This document shows, piece after piece, positions 37,750 to 49,228 of a stretch of 64,000 nucleotides of DNA. The stretch's first letter is position 1, and each line of letters begins with the position of its first letter. The stretch spans positions 533,501 to 597,500 of the forward strand of contig CAIIXF020000012.1 of NCBI GenBank assembly GCA_903813345.2. Direction: 5' to 3'. The notes below the pieces were generated by a model. That model ran no database searches and was not told the DNA's origin. It saw only the letters and a list, made by a program, of their open reading frames with translations. This DNA comes from Owenia fusiformis. Lineage: Eukaryota > Annelida > Polychaeta > Sabellida > Oweniidae. The translations under genes and the position numbers were made by a program.

Positions 37750-37870
37750 CCACTTGATGGCTATCAAGCTAAACAAGCCCCCCCCCCCCAATGGCACCCA
37801 GAAGCTATACAGCAGCCCAAACTGGCCCCAAGTGGCACCCAGAAGCTATATGGCGAACAATCAATCGGCA
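37750..37870. repeat. Left fragment of the GC-rich 30-bp array
   Basis: AATGGCACCCAGAAGCTATA and CCAAGTGGCACCCAGAAGCT match the array at 39570-40590. Two MITEs and some spacer separate the parts. Confidence 0.8.
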
Positions 37871-37952
37871 ACAATTTATATTATATACAAAATGTGTTAC
37901 GAAATGTAAGATAGCATATACCCGGCACAGTTTCTGCTTATTAGCTGACATA

Positions 37953-38827
37953 CACTCCCCTCTATAAGTTTGGCAACCTTTTTCCCCCATTGAACTACGT
38001 GTTAAAGCCTCTTTACCTTTGAATTTTTATTTACTTAACCTGCGATGAAAATACTTATACTATTGATGGAAACGTAATTTGACTTTAATTCCAATACCTC
38101 CAAATTTTCTCAATTTTTTTCCTCAATTACAATAGGTCGAAAATTGATGATAAATTTGATGAATTTTTGAAAATCGTCATTCCCATGTTAACCAATGGGA
38201 AATGGTAGGTTTGCCGCAAGTCATATGACAGAATATCCATTCATCCGAGTCCTTGCAAAAAATACGAGTTAGGCAGGAAATTGAATTTGCTAACTTTATT
38301 TAACAAGAAATTGATATGTTTCTTCATGTTCAACAAAGTTATAGGGCTTTAAAGTCAAAATTGTTTTTCAAAAAACCTCTCCCATTGAAATAACACAGGA
38401 GGCGAAAAATTATTTTCAAAAATGACTTTGAAGCGCTGTAACTTTAATATTCATCAAATAAACTAAACACTTAGTGTTCAAAAAAGTTAGACAATTCAAT
38501 TTTCTATATACAAATATTTTTTGCTGAATCTTTTACTGAAAAGATATCCTGATTTCTGATTTGCCCCGAACCCTTCATTTCCCATTGGATTACATGGGAA
38601 TGACGATTTTCCTTAATTCATCAAATTTATCATCAATTTTCGACCTATTGTAATTGAGGAAAAAAATTGAGAAAATTTGGAGGTATTGGAAATATAATCA
38701 AGATACGTTTCCATCAATGTTATAAGTTATTTCATCGCCGGTTAAGTAAATAAAAAGTCAAAAGTAAAGAGGCTTTAACACGCAGTTTAATGGGGGAAAA
38801 AGGTTGCCAAACTTATGGAGGGGAGTG
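37953..38827. mobile_element. 875-bp palindromic TA-flanked MITE
   Basis: Ends CACTCCCCTCTATAAGTTTG and the inverted CAAACTTATGGAGGGGAGTG are flanked by TA. The arms pair over almost their whole length, for example TTGGCAACCTTTTTCCCCCA/TGGGGGAAAAAGGTTGCCAA and CCTCAATTACAATAGGTCGA/TCGACCTATTGTAATTGAGG. The loop lies around 38230-38560. No transposase. Confidence 0.9.
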
Positions 38828-38844
38828 TATGTATACATATAATA

Positions 38845-39457
38845 CAGGGTGTCAAATAAGTCCCGTCCCCCCTGCTACAGCTAAAACCTTAACAGACGGT
38901 ACCTAGAGTGATATACTATTGGAAAGATCATCCAAAGTTATGTTAACTCACCAACTCTCAAGTATTTTGGATGAAATTTACCTATATCTTTATGATGTCT
39001 TTTGTAGTCAACGTGTCCTCCTTTAGTAGCTTTTTTTGTGTCAAAATGACAAGGATATGACCTCAGAAATACGTCAAAAAGTTAATCTTTTTCCCATTCC
39101 ACTTGTTACAAAAAGGTTTTCAGCACTTTCCTTGCACCTCTATTTTCTACACATCTAATCCTATCCAGAAATTGGTTAAATTCATCGCCATAAACATATT
39201 TAGTCATCTTTTGGTCCCTTGACCTTTCTTAAATCTGATTCTTAAAATCCTGCCAAATACGCCAAATTGGCATCTTTCTGGGCACATGGTCACCTCAATT
39301 GATACAATGTAAAAATTTGTGAGATTGATTGACATGTGTCAGATATATACCAATCAACGTAACTTCGGAAGACCATTCCAATGATATATCACACTTGGTA
39401 CAAAATATCTTGGTTTTGGCTGTAGAGGGGGGGGGGCGGGACTTATTTGACACCCTG
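38845..39457. mobile_element. 613-bp mariner-type TA-flanked MITE
   Basis: Ends CAGGGTGTCAAATAAGTCCC and GGGACTTATTTGACACCCTG are flanked by TA (38843-38844, 39458-39459). The CAGGGTG terminus and TA target fit Tc1/mariner. Inside I see no convincing transposase motif. It lies 17 bp right of the 875-bp MITE. Confidence 0.9.
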
Positions 39458-39559
39458 TAGAGGTCTTGCAAAACGATACTAATCATAGTATTGTTAAACA
39501 GTTTGTCACATGTACACGTGGACTAGAATTTACAAACAAAGCATATCGACCATAAGCCC

Positions 39560-40590
39560 AGCTATATAGAAGCTATACAGGGCCCTTAGTGGCCCCAAGA
39601 AGCTATACGGAGCCCCCAGTGGCCATAAGAAGCTATACAGTGGCCCCAAGTGGCCCGCAGAAGCTACATGATAGGCTTCAATGGCCCCAAGAAGCCCCCG
39701 ATGGACCCCAGAACCTATATGGTGGCCACTGGTGGTTCCAATAAGCTATACAGGGGCCCACATTGGTCCCGAAAAGATTTACAGGGCCCCCAGTGGCCCC
39801 AGAAGCTATACAGTGGCCAAAAGTGGCCCCCAGAAGCAAAACAGGACCCCCAGTGGCCCTTAGAAGCTATAAAGGGGTTTCAAGTGGCCAAATGAATATA
39901 GAGGGTCCCCAGTGGCCCGCAAAAGCTATATGGACGACTGAGGCCCCCAAAAGATATACAGGGGTCCAGAGCGGCCCTTGAAACTATACTAAGATCCAAG
40001 TGGACCCAGAAGCTATAGAGGGACTCCCAGTGGCCCCTAGAAGCTATATCGTCGCCCCAATTGGCCCCCAGAAGCTTGATGGTGGCCCCTGGTGTCCCCT
40101 TTAAGCTATACAGGGCTCCCCGAGTGGCCCCCAGAAGCTATATGGTGGCCCAAAGTGGCCCTAAAAAGCTATACAGGGGCCCCAATGGCACCAAACGCTA
40201 TACATGGAACCCGGTGGCCCCGGGAAGCTATACCGGGGTCCCACTTTGCCTAAGGAAGCTATACAGGGCCCCAGTGGCCCCCAGAAACTATACAGGGGCC
40301 TCAAGTGGCCCCCAGAAACTATACAGGGGCCCCTAATGACCCCTAGATGCTATATAGGGGTCCCAAGCGGCCTCCAGCGGCCCTAAAAAGCTATACAGGG
40401 CCCCAAATGGACCCTAAAAGGTATACAGGATCCCCCAGTGGCCCCTAGATGCAATACAGGGTCCCTTCAGAGACCCTAAAAGCTATATGGTGCCTCAAGC
40501 CCCCCCAAGAAGCTATACAGAGCCCCCAGTGGCCCCCAGTAGCTATACGGTCGGCCCTAGAAGCTACACATGGCCCCCAGTGGTACCTGG
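39560..40590. repeat. GC-rich 30-bp degenerate minisatellite, about 33 copies
   Basis: The unit approximates AGTGGCCCCCAGAAGCTATA CAGGGGCCCC, about 30 bp, with considerable substitution. It is strikingly GC-rich against the AT-rich surroundings. Overlapping proline-rich frames come from the array. It ends where the interstitial telomeric tract begins. Confidence 0.92.
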
Positions 40591-40591
40591 A

Positions 40592-40712
40592 AGGGTTAGG
40601 GTTAGGTTTAGGGTTAGGTTTAGGGTTAGGTTTAGGGTTAGGTTTAGGGTTAGGGTTAGGGTTAGGGTTAGGGTTAGGGTTAGGGTTAGGGTTAGGGTTA
40701 GGGTTAGGGTTA
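40592..40712. repeat. Interstitial telomeric repeat
   Basis: About 20 units of GGGTTA in the same orientation as the terminal telomere. The left half has a regular variant in which TTAGGG alternates with TTAGGT (GGGTTAGGTTTA, about four times); the right half is pure. It sits 15.6 kb inside the telomere boundary. Confidence 0.97.
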
Positions 40713-41820
40713 CACAACGAGAAACACTATATAATAAACTCCAATACGACGAGATAATATATTTGTTATCCAAATTGATTAATAAGTAATAAGATCAGAT
40801 ACTGTTAAATAACATTCTGCCCGGGATTTGTTATTGTCGTATACAAACGTGGTATCCGAACTGCTTACTTATAGTATCCGTTGCGACCATTAACAATATT
40901 GTAAATGTCTAATTAGCTATTGTAAATAAACATGTCGTCACAGTCACTGTTGGCTATGGAGAGTTATTAATAATTATCGATCATAAATGTTATCATACTT
41001 TTTTGATTTAAATATCCAAATATTTACTATGTTTAAAAATGAAAATGTTTGATTTTTAAGTAACTGTTCGACCTTTTTTCTTATTATCAAGAACGCGCAT
41101 GCAAGTTCGGCAATCCTTGTACATTGTGTGCACAGTATGCGCATTTTAATCGTTGTATTTTTCTATATACTATAATACTATTCATTTTTTGTACAATTGA
41201 ACCGAACATACTTTAAAATCATCAGCTTTAAATAGATTATATGTTACGAAATTAGCCTTAATATAATTCGTGCGTTTGTAAATGCTCTCAATAAAGAAAT
41301 AGACCAAAATACGCAAGTTTACTTTGAAGTTTCTTTTATCGTCTTTTGTCATTAAACTTTAATGTTCTATCGATAAAATATGTGGAAATACCAGAAGAAG
41401 CATTGGAGTAGGAGAGTTCAACTAGAAGACAGCAACCCCTTGGAAAAGCAATAATATTATACTACAGAATAATTATACTTTTAATATTAGGAGGCTCTCA
41501 TTTATTCTCGGACCAAAAGCGATTTTATACCCGAACATCTAATTCTCCAGCTGAATTTTTCAGGAATAAAAAGTTCACAATGATCATGCTTTTTGTAAGA
41601 TAAATACTGCTTATCCTCGGCCCGTTCACTAATTAACCGTTTGTCATCAAATGACTACAAGAATCTGTTACGTATCACAGCCAAGTCATTTTTATTTGAA
41701 ATAAAGAAATTATTTATTTATTCTTCGATTTGAACGTGAAATATATTTTAAAGTATGACGTAAAATTACAGAAATGCGCCCCTCCCCCTCCCTTCCTGGC
41801 ATGAACTATTTACATTATTA
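40713..41820. other. No gene seen
   Basis: AT-rich spacer with no recognisable feature. Confidence 0.5.
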
Positions 41821-42195
41821 AACAGAAATAAATGCGTATTACGGGATTGAGACGTTTGATGACAGTGACTATTTCCCGTCACCTGCATTGATTGCATCAT
41901 CATGGGAAAACGGGATTGAGTCTATATTGAACTAATTAATTAGAAATCGATAGATATTTTTGTCTACATGCTCATTTACCTCTAAGTGGTTAAAATATCA
42001 AAGAACTAGGACGTCGGTTTTTAGATAGGCTGTAATCATAAATGTACTGACTGCAGGGCCTTACCCGGGGGGGGGGGGTCACCATTCTCAGCACTTTTCA
42101 AGTGATTGCGGGGCCATATTTGTCAAATGTAAACCCCCTTGGAAAGTTTTGAAAAGTGCCCCCCCCCCCATTGACAAAATGTGATTACGGTCCTG
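41821..42195. repeat. Dispersed repeat, inverted partner at 52860-53200
   Basis: Two blocks, 41830-42015 (AAATGCGTATTACGGGATTG ... AAGTGGTTAAAATATCAA) and about 42080-42195 (CACCATT ... GATTACGG), each have an inverted match near the telomere. The order of the two blocks differs between the copies. Confidence 0.75.
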
Positions 42196-42223
42196 CACTT
42201 TTTACAAAGCTTTTAAAAACAGG

Positions 42224-42523
42224 TCGTGTAGAATGTAGACCCCCGTTGCTTGATATTTATAGCAAAAACATTGACATTTGAAAGTTAGTGACGCTGCGCT
42301 ATTTTGAATAAATCTTGTATCTAAGAAGCCTATCAGTTGAAAAAAATACCTAGAAGACTTAACATATTTCCCATTGTCATGCACCTATTAATTTAGCAAT
42401 TGAATTATAATTATAAACTTTCTCTTGAAACAATAAATCTTCCAGATTTGTTGAATTTTTGGACAAAATCGGCTCCCCCCTCCCCCCTCCGTTCATTACT
42501 TCCGATCATCGGGCGTGATGTTG
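42224..42523. mobile_element. Partial copy of the 'CAGGTCGTGTAG' foldback family
   Basis: CAGGTCGTGTAGAATGTAGA through CCAGATTTGTTGAATTTT and a C-rich end match one arm of the element at 45506-46540. It ends ATCATCGGGCGTGATG, comparable with GATCACCGGGTGTGAT. Confidence 0.8.
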
Positions 42524-44032
42524 ATTTTTATAATATGTTATGTTATGTTATATTTATTTCCATATTATAATTCTTACAATTGAATAACAATATATCTCTC
42601 TAAAATTAAATTTGAAATAAACCGAAGAATAATCAGCAAGTCTGATTGAAAATACACATCCTGTAAAAGAGAGAAGAATTTAATCCGTCTGAATCTGATT
42701 GCAAAATATAAATCTGTCTCATTAGGAAATTAATCCCTGCTATTTAACTTGCACATAATCTAAAAGCTAATAGTCAAAAACCGGGGTCAAAAAGCTTATC
42801 ACAATATAGTAGAACATCTTGGCTTCAGATATTATTTTCTCATGAATTTTAAAAATCGGCCGCGAACTGATTAAGTAACATTCCGCACACGCCGTCTGAT
42901 TGCATATTTGAAACGACAACATCCGATCTACTACAGTATAAATAATCCAATTGACTTTGATAGCATATATTTGTTTTCAGACATATTTTGTATTTGCGCC
43001 AGCTTCGACCCCCCCCCCCTTCACGTGATGTCTTTCAAATCAATTCATTTCACAAATGACATAAAACTGCAAACGCCTGTTGCGTTTATTCCAAATGCAA
43101 CAAGGCTAGCAGTTGAATAATAAAGCAAGACAAATCAAAATCATCCAACATACGTATCATGTATAGTTCCCCTTTTATAGGAGGCGTTATTAGGTAATTA
43201 GGTCACTATTATTAATGAGGAAAATGTAGAACCAAATAAATGCTCATCTCAGCCTCAGTATTTGAGAGTTCATTTCATTTCACATCTGAGGATACATTTA
43301 GTTGTATACCATGTACACATGCCTTCTGTTCATGCCCCGCTGTTAATGACCCGGTTTTAATGAACGCACTTTTGAATTATTGTAACATGTTATGTTATAA
43401 ATGGATGCATCAAGATCTTGTGTTGCAAATCTATAGGTAAATTTCACCAGCCTATGAACTTTTATATACATTCTTTACATATACGTGTACATGTATAGTA
43501 ACTCCGGAAAATCAAGTATCATCAGTATTTTTTAACAAACTGGGACTTTTGATGTGAAAATCAATCATGATAGCAATATATGAGCAACGGTTTAGATTAA
43601 AACTGGGAAAAGCAGGCGGTCGCCGTCCGGGTCGCCGTATGCTTGACGCACGGCTAGTGTAACAATGTGAAGGGTAACAGCCCGCTTCCCCTATAACCTT
43701 GCCAATGTCCATATACGCTTCTGCTTTTTCAAATTTCGGATCACCTTTGGGATGGCGATAATATACATGTAGATTTGGTACTGGGGGGGGGGGGGGCACA
43801 CAGAAACATACATTCTGGAGAAATAAGGGATTATCGGGGACTTATTTCCAAATCCACAGATTAGTGTCAAAAGCAGTTATTTACAAGGCTATGATTTTAA
43901 ATGGATAATTGACTCTTAAAACATGGGTTAAAGGCTAGTCCAAGTGCAGACCCGTACCAAGCTTATGTCATGTTATGTGGGGGGGGGGCTGAACCCCGAC
44001 AAGGGGGTTCACATTTATGATCAAGAAAGCAA
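42524..44032. other. No gene confirmed; one curious minus frame
   Basis: The minus frame 43512-43799 (95 codons) begins in a poly-C-encoded proline run but continues with varied sequence (VPNLHVYYRHPKGDPKFEKA, EAYMDIGKVIGEAG). I recognise no family, and it may be a degraded gene or transposon fragment. The plus frames at 42908 and 43240 show nothing recognisable. Confidence 0.3.
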
Positions 44033-44177
44033 CGTCTGTGAAGGCCCAAGTATTCTTGGCTACCCATCTATTCTGACTCTTGCCGAAGTATTCTGACCCG
44101 ACCCAAGTATTCTGAGTTTATTTATTTTTTCGAATACACTCGATAGATGTCCGCGTTCGTTTTTTAATCATTTGTCG

Positions 44178-44393
44178 ATGGATTCCACGTATATTCAAAA
44201 GATGGCTCCTGAACTTAATTTGGAAACCGCTCATGTTTTTATAAATGAGATAGATGACTACCTCGTGTCGGAATGTAAAAAAGAAAAATTACAAGGGCTG
44301 AGGACCCAATTTTTGAATATGCGTGTTGGCATACATAAGGTAAAACGCTATGGCCGATCTGGCGGAGGGCCTTTGGAGGGCCCCAAAAAGTAA
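44178..44393 (+). pseudogene. Short frame shared with copy 1
   Basis: Starts MDSTYIQKMAPELNLETAHV and remains plausible to about residue 48 (FINEIDDYLVSECKKEKLQG ... QFLNM). After that it runs into a noncoding GGCGGAGGGCC segment. The homologous frame at 18401 is shorter and broken. No domain recognised. Confidence 0.3.
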
Positions 44394-45505
44394 GGGCCAA
44401 AAAACGTATACGGCCACAAGATCTGCTTCTCTCCACATAAATTGAGCAATTAAGGTAACAACTTGGCATTACTGGGCATTATTTATTTCAATTTTGAGTC
44501 TTTTTTTGTAAACTGGGCTCCAATTTTCAGATTTAGGATCCCCTACTCTTGATTTTCAGATCCGCCCCTGGAACGAATATATTTTTTATTCGTGTAAATA
44601 AATATGAGTGTATTCCTGAAAACAAAAATGCAATAGTAATAAAATGATTTCCATGATGTTATGACATCTTTGCTAGCTGAAAGTGACAGCAACATATTTT
44701 AACAAGGCATTAACATGCAAAATGTCACCCCTGGCATTTGTTACAGACGCCGCACGCCAACCACCGAACGCCGTCCACAAAAAAATTGGAGACAATAGCA
44801 ATATGTCACTACTTGTAGACTACCACTCCTTGATGCGTATCAGTTAAGAAAAATCTAAAACCTTTAACCATAACGTGCACCTATTCATTTAGCGAATAAT
44901 TTGTAAACTTTCACGTGACAAAATGCATCTTGTTTTTTCTAGGAGAAATCGGCTGAACTTGTTATAAACATCAAACCTGAGAGGGTCAGAGTCGGAATAG
45001 CGTTGAATTTATCAGACAAAATATGTTTGAATTTCAGTTAAATTAGCTACAAGAATTTTCAATATTTAAATCTTGGTCACCATATCAGCCTGCTCAGCCT
45101 CTTCGTGTAATTTAGATTTTTCAATACACCAGATGAACTCATCTGTATCTATGTTACAAGTCTCTTAATTAGTCTATGAATACAAACATGCCGAGATTAG
45201 AAGTAATGCTATAATGTAGTACATTTAACACTTCTAAAGCATACTAGTTGAAAACATGTTTTTATCTGTTTAATACATCAAGATTTTTTGTAACTGGAAA
45301 CCTGAGACACAAACTCTAAGGTCATGTGTAATATGTACAAGCTGTTCTGCAAAGCAAGACCGAGGAGGCCGATTGTGCAAAGTCACAAACTACAATACGA
45401 GGAACAGAAATATCTTTCAGTGAGTAGTTTTGAAATAATAAAGCAAATACTAAATGAAAAACATTTAAAATAAACCATTTTAATGATTGTATTGTCATTG
45501 TTTAA

Positions 45506-46540
45506 TTATCACATCCGGTGATCGTGAATATGGGACGGGGGGGGGGGGGGGGCAGGCAATTTCTGCTAGGAAATTCAACAAATCTGGAAGATTTATTTTT
45601 TCAAGAAAAAGTTTACTATTGAATTGCTAAATGGATAGGCACACGGTATGGTAGAATATGTTAGGTTTTCTGGGATTTTTTCTGAAACGATACGCATCTA
45701 AGGTATGAGATCTATTAAAAAAGGCGCAAGGCCATCAACAGGCACAAATCAACGTTTTTGCTATAAATCAAGCAACAATGGTCTGGACGACCTGTAATAA
45801 ATACTTGTAAGTGATGTTATCATAACTAAATTAATGTCATTGCTGAATTTATAAAATAAGTTTCCATATGTGAAATAAAAAATAATCGAAAATAATGAAT
45901 TTGGGACGGAGGGGGGAGGGGACGGAGGGGGGGGGAGCAATATGTATATAAGACATGATTAGAGATGTTTCGCGACTTTAAGTCCTTTTACTCCAAATGT
46001 CCCCATTTTTCAGTCTCCAGGGGTATATCATCCAGTTTCTTACTAAGTTAATGAGTTCATTTTTCAAATACAAGAATTCGTGTGAAGTTGTTTCACTTTA
46101 TAGAATTATTACTCCCCCCCCTCCGTCCCCTCCCCCCTCCGTCCCATTTTAATTATTTTCGATTATTTTTTATTTTACGTATGGAAACTTATTTTATAAA
46201 TTCAGCAATGACATTAATTTAGTTATGATAACATCACTTACAAGTATTTATTACAGGTCGTGTAGTCCATTGTTGCTTGATTTATAGCAAAAACTTTGAC
46301 TTTTGCACGTTGGTTGCGTTGCGCCTTTTTAATAGATCTTATATCTTAAAAGAGTATCTGTTGAAAAATAATCCTAGAACACCTAACATATTTTATCATA
46401 CCGTGCGCTTATTCAATTTGCAATTCAATCGTAAACTCTGTCTTGAAAAAATAATTTTACCAGATTTGTTGAATTTTCTAGCGGAAATTGCCTGCTCCCC
46501 CCCCCTCCGTCCCATTTTCACGATCACCGGGTGTGATTAT
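45506..46540. mobile_element. Foldback element with arms of about 435 bp
   Basis: TTATCACATCCGGTGATCGT (left) and ACGATCACCGGGTGTGATTA (right) are inverted ends. Pairing continues through the G-run/C-run, AATTCAACAAATCTGG/CCAGATTTGTTGAATT, GCTATAAATCAAGCAACAAT/ATTGTTGCTTGATTTATAGC and the ACGGAGGGGGGAGGGGACGG/CCGTCCCCTCCCCCCTCCGT pair near the loop (45943-46105). Partial copies lie at 42224-42523 and 51193-51640. The 97-codon frame 46277-46570 lies in an arm and is not a gene. Confidence 0.88.
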
Positions 46541-46737
46541 ATCTCATCCAAGCCTGAGGATGCGACTTGATAGATATAACATTGCTAGAATTTTTGTAGT
46601 AGTTGAGTAACCGAGGCTTAAAGAACCTGACTTTCCACGGGTTTCAAAAAGCATAGCACCGACAACAACAACAATCCCAAAGATGTATTCGCATTTAGTA
46701 CATAACTACCATGACTGAATAAAATGTCCCATTTTTC

Positions 46738-49228
46738 AATGATTCTAAAACTAATTGACCAAACTGAGTGCTCTAAGACTTCTACAACTGATTGACCAAA
46801 GTGTTCCAACTTTTCCAGCTGATTGACCAAAGTGTTTCGACTTCTACAGCTGATTGAGCAAAATGTTTAGACTTCTACAACTGATTGACCAAAATGTTCC
46901 GACATTAACAGCTGATTGTCCAAAGTGTTTCCACTTCTACAGCTGATTGACCAAAGTGTTCCGATTTTTACAACTGATTGACCAAAGTGTTTTGACTTCT
47001 ACAACTGATTGACCAATGTGTTCCAACTTTTCCAGCTGATTGACCAAAGTGTTTCGACTTCTACATCTGATTGAGCAAAATGTTTAGACTTCTACAACTG
47101 ATTGACCAAAGTGTTCTGACTTTAACAGCTGATTGACCAAAGTGTTTCCACTTCTACAGCTGATTGACCAAGGTGTTCCGATTTTTACAACTGATTGACC
47201 AAAATGTTCAGATTTCTACAACTGATTGACCAAAGTGTTCTAATTGACCGAAATGTTCAAACTTCAACACAGGCTTGACCAAAGTGTTCCAACTTTTACA
47301 GCTGATTGACTAAAGTGCTTAGACTTCAACAACTGACTGACCAAAATGTTCTGACTTCAAAAACCGATTTATCCAAAGTGTTCTGACTTCTTCAGCTGAT
47401 TGACGGAAGTGTTCCAACATTTACAACTGATTGGCAAAGAATTCCAACTTTTATCACTGATTGACCAAAGTGTTCCAACTTTTAAAGCTAATTGACCAAA
47501 GTGTTAAGACTTCTACAACTGATTGACCAAAGTGTTCCGACTTGTACAGCTGATTGACAAAAGTGTTCTAATAGATTGAAGTGTTCAAACTTCTACAGCT
47601 GATTGACCAAAGTGTTCCGACTTTTACATCTGATTGACCAAAGTGTTTAGACTTTTAAAGCTAATTGACCAAAGTGTTAAGACTTGTACAGCTGATTGAC
47701 AAAAGTGTTCTAATTGATTGAAGTGTTCAAACTTCTACAGCTGATTGACCAAAGTGTTCCGACTTGTACAGCTGATTGACAAAAGTGTTCTAATTGATTG
47801 AAGTGTTCAAACTTCTACGGCTGATTGACCAAAGTGTTCCGACTTTTACATCTGATTGACCAAAGTGTTTAGACTTTTAAAGCTAATTGACCAAAGTGTT
47901 AAGACTTCTACAACTGATTGACCAAAGTGTTCCGACTTGTACAGCTGATTGACAAAAGTGTTCTAATTGATTGAAGTGTTCAAACTTCTACAGCTGATTG
48001 ACCAAAGTGTTCCGACTTGTACAGCTGATTGACAAAAGTGTTCTAATTGAAGAAAGTGTTCCTACGTTTACATCTGATTGACCAAAGTGTTCCGACTTTT
48101 ACATCTGATTGACCAAAGTGTTTAGACTTCTACAACTGATTGACCAAAGTGTTCCGACTTTTCCAGCTGATTGACCAAAGTGTTCTGACATTGATAACTG
48201 ATTGACCAAAGAATTCCAACTTTTATCACTGATTGACCAAAATGTTCCGACTTTAAAAGCTAATTGACCAAAGTGTTTAGACTTCTACAACTGATTGACC
48301 AAAGTGTTTCGACTTCTACAGCTGATTGAGCAAAATGTTCAGACTTAAAAAACTGATTGACCAAAAAGTTCTGACTTCTTCAGCTGATTGACGGAAGTGT
48401 TCCGACATTTACAACTGATTGACAAAGAATTTCAACTTTTATCACTGATTGACCAAAGTGTTCCGACTTTGAAAGCTAATTGACAAAAGTGTTAAGACTT
48501 CTACAACTGATTGACCAAAGTGTTCTGGCTTTTACAGCTGATTGACAAAAGTGTTCTAATTGATTGAAGTGTTCAAACTTCTACAGCTGATTGACCAAAG
48601 TGTTCCGACTTTTACATCTGATTGACCAAAGTCTTTAGACTTCTACAACTGATTGACCAAAGTGTTCCGACTTTTCCAGCTGATTGACCAAAGTGTTCTG
48701 ACATTTATAACTGATTGACCAAAGAATTCCAACTTTTATCACAAATTGACCAAAATGTTCCGACTTTAAAAGCTAATTGACCAAAGTGTTTAGACTTCTA
48801 GTAACTGATTGACCAAAGTGTTCCAACTTCTACAGCTGATTGAGCAAAATGTTCAGACTTAAAAAACTGATTGACCAAAGTGTTCTGACTTCTTCAGCTG
48901 ATTGATGAAAGTGTTCCGACATTTACAACTGATTGACCAAAGAATTCAAACTTTTATCACTGATTGACCAAAGGGTTCCAACTTCTATAACGGATTGACC
49001 AAAGCGTTCTGACTTTTACATCTGATTGACCAAAGTGTTCCGACTTTGACATCTGATTGACCAAAGTGTTCCTACTTCTACAATTGATTGACCAAAGTAT
49101 TTATACTTTTACAGCTGATTGAAGAAAGTGTCAGACTTTTAAAATTGATTGATCAAAGCGTTCTAACTTTTACAATTGATTGACCAAAGCGTTCTGACTT
49201 TTACATCTAATTGGCCAAAGTGTTCTAA
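46738..49228 (+). repeat. 31-bp minisatellite, forward arm
   Basis: The unit reads CTGATTGACCAAAGTGTTCC then GACTTTTACAG (31 bp), about 80 copies with substitutions. Higher-order patterns appear, for instance GTTCTAATTGATTGAAGTGT recurring near 47710, 47790, 47960 and 48558. Confidence 0.95.

Noticed and set aside
39560-40590. Overlapping proline-rich frames suggesting a collagen-like or mucin-like gene
   Set aside because: The frames shift between units with indels, and all derive from the degenerate 30-bp array.
40445-40789. Frames with PNPNPN, VRVRV and TLTLT repeats
   Set aside because: Translations of the interstitial telomeric tract in different frames.
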